The notes under the pieces were generated by a model. It was not told the DNA's origin, ran no database searches, and worked only from the letters and a program-made list of their open reading frames with translations. A program made the translations under genes and the position numbers. This document shows, piece by piece, positions 32,546 to 33,039 of a stretch of DNA of 33,039 nt (positions within the stretch are counted from its first letter, which is position 1; every line of letters starts with the position of its first letter). Source of the stretch: Sphingomonadaceae bacterium (GTDB lineage Bacteria > Pseudomonadota > Alphaproteobacteria > Sphingomonadales > Sphingomonadaceae); NCBI GenBank assembly GCA_002863155.1, contig PKED01000054.1, positions 1-33,039 of the forward strand. Direction: 5' to 3'.

Positions 32546-33039
32546 ATGGATACGCTCGCGATCGTGCTGGAGGGACCGGAAAGCCTTTCGCTCCGCACGC
32601 TTGCGCTCAATCCGCTCGGCGATCACGACATCCTTGTCGAAATCGCGTGGAGCGGCATCAGCAGCGGCACCGAAAAGCTGCTCTGGACCGGCAAGATGCC
32701 CGCATTTCCCGGCATGGGGTATCCGCTGGTGCCCGGTTACGAATCGGTCGGTCGCGTGGTCGATGCCGGTGCGGAGGCGCGGGAGCGGATTGGTGAATGG
32801 GTCTTTGTTCCCGGCGCGAATTGCTATGTCGGCGCGCGCGGGCTGTTCGGCGGATCGGCTTCGCGCGTCGTGCTGCCGGCGGCACGCGCCCTGGTGGTTG
32901 AGGACGTGGACGCGGCGCCGCGCGACGACGTCTCCGCCTTGCCCTCGCTCTTCTCGTCCACCTTGACTTCATCCATCGCGATCGGCGTGATCTTCAGCTT
33001 GCCAGGGGAGTCCGTCGTGGGCGAGGGCTGGCACGAGGT
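32546..33039 (+). CDS. bchC: BchC, bacteriochlorophyllide dehydrogenase, N-terminal part only
   Basis: The first ~119 codons are clear BchC (3-hydroxyethyl bacteriochlorophyllide a dehydrogenase, zinc-free MDR family): SGISSGTEKLLWTGKMPAFPGMGYPLVPGYESVG and VFVPGANCYVGARGLFGG. A GGGGAT ribosome site lies 5 nt upstream of the ATG. The frame stays open to the window end, but from about residue 120 (about 32,904) the protein no longer resembles the family, which should continue with a Leu/Ala-rich segment of the LLALAATAxHAL type. Either the gene is broken by a rearrangement or the last ~135 bp are foreign sequence joined in assembly. Confidence 0.85.
   Translation, partial: MDTLAIVLEGPESLSLRTLALNPLGDHDILVEIAWSGISSGTEKLLWTGKMPAFPGMGYPLVPGYESVGRVVDAGAEARERIGEWVFVPGANCYVGARGLFGGSASRVVLPAARALVVEDVDAAPRDDVSALPSLFSSTLTSSIAIGVIFSLPGESVVGEGWHE
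32905..33039. other. terminal segment discordant with bchC
   Basis: The sequence after about 32,904 does not continue bchC in any frame I checked. On the minus strand a frame is open through the whole segment and reads as a hydrophilic Lys/Glu/Ser-rich peptide containing PGKLKITPIAMDEVKVDEK. I do not recognise it. The exact breakpoint is uncertain by about 15 bp. Confidence 0.5.

Noticed and set aside
32905..33039. Insertion sequence interrupting bchC
   Set aside because: No terminal inverted repeat, target duplication or transposase motif is visible in the 135 bp available; a plain rearrangement or assembly join is equally likely.
1..33039. CRISPR array, tRNA, rRNA or riboswitch
   Set aside because: I looked for regularly spaced direct repeats, tRNA-like cloverleaves and known riboswitch cores and saw none; intergenic gaps are short and accounted for.

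Overview
The window is GC-rich bacterial DNA with dense coding on both strands, 1-4 bp start/stop overlaps and frequent GTG starts. The gene families point to an alphaproteobacterium of the Sphingomonadales type, and specifically to an aerobic anoxygenic phototroph: bchI, bchD, bchO, crtC, crtF and the 5' part of bchC lie together with tspO, next to a cytochrome c maturation operon. The organism assignment is inference from gene content; no rRNA or other taxonomic marker is present. No tRNA, rRNA, CRISPR or recognisable insertion sequence was seen.

Layout. Positions 1-11,000 are general metabolism: a 5'-truncated SMP-30/gluconolactonase-like gene; a 3-oxoacid CoA-transferase pair (scoA, scoB) with a small secreted NTF2-like gene between the subunits; a ferritin-like protein; an NAD-dependent epimerase; a secreted metallo-beta-lactamase-fold hydrolase; a quinone oxidoreductase; a run of F1-ATPase zeta subunit (DUF1476), BolA and CGFS monothiol glutaredoxin; a GT4 glycosyltransferase; and a BlaI/BlaR1-type pair with twin palindromic operators upstream and a strong hairpin downstream. 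Positions 11,000-16,000 hold a second MBL-fold hydrolase, a DUF4230-like membrane-anchored protein, a POT-family transporter on the minus strand, an unknown membrane protein and nadA. Positions 16,047-19,361 encode one 1104-residue protein that joins a GH18-like domain, a NodB polysaccharide deacetylase and a processive GT2 glycosyltransferase.

Positions 19,512-25,957 hold a hybrid histidine kinase followed 33 bp later by ccmC-D-E-F-G-H-I. The kinase's N-terminal membrane domain carries every residue I know to be important for copper and ethylene binding in plant ETR1 (Asp, Tyr, Ile, Pro, Ile, Cys, His, all at a constant offset of +9). It is therefore a strong candidate bacterial ethylene receptor, sitting directly upstream of the cytochrome c maturation genes and close to the photosynthesis genes.

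Positions 25,984-33,039 are the edge of a photosynthesis gene cluster: tspO (minus), then bchI-bchD-bchO (plus), crtC (minus), crtF and bchC (plus). PpsR/CrtJ-type operators (TGT-N12-ACA) occur at all three promoter regions. At crtC/crtF and at bchC they come as tandem pairs separated by exactly 8 bp. BchI/BchD form the AAA+ part of Mg-chelatase, BchO is its usual hydrolase companion, CrtC and CrtF act late in spirilloxanthin/spheroidene-type carotenoid synthesis, and BchC is a late bacteriochlorophyll dehydrogenase. The last ~135 bp no longer look like bchC, which suggests a rearrangement or an assembly join at the window end.
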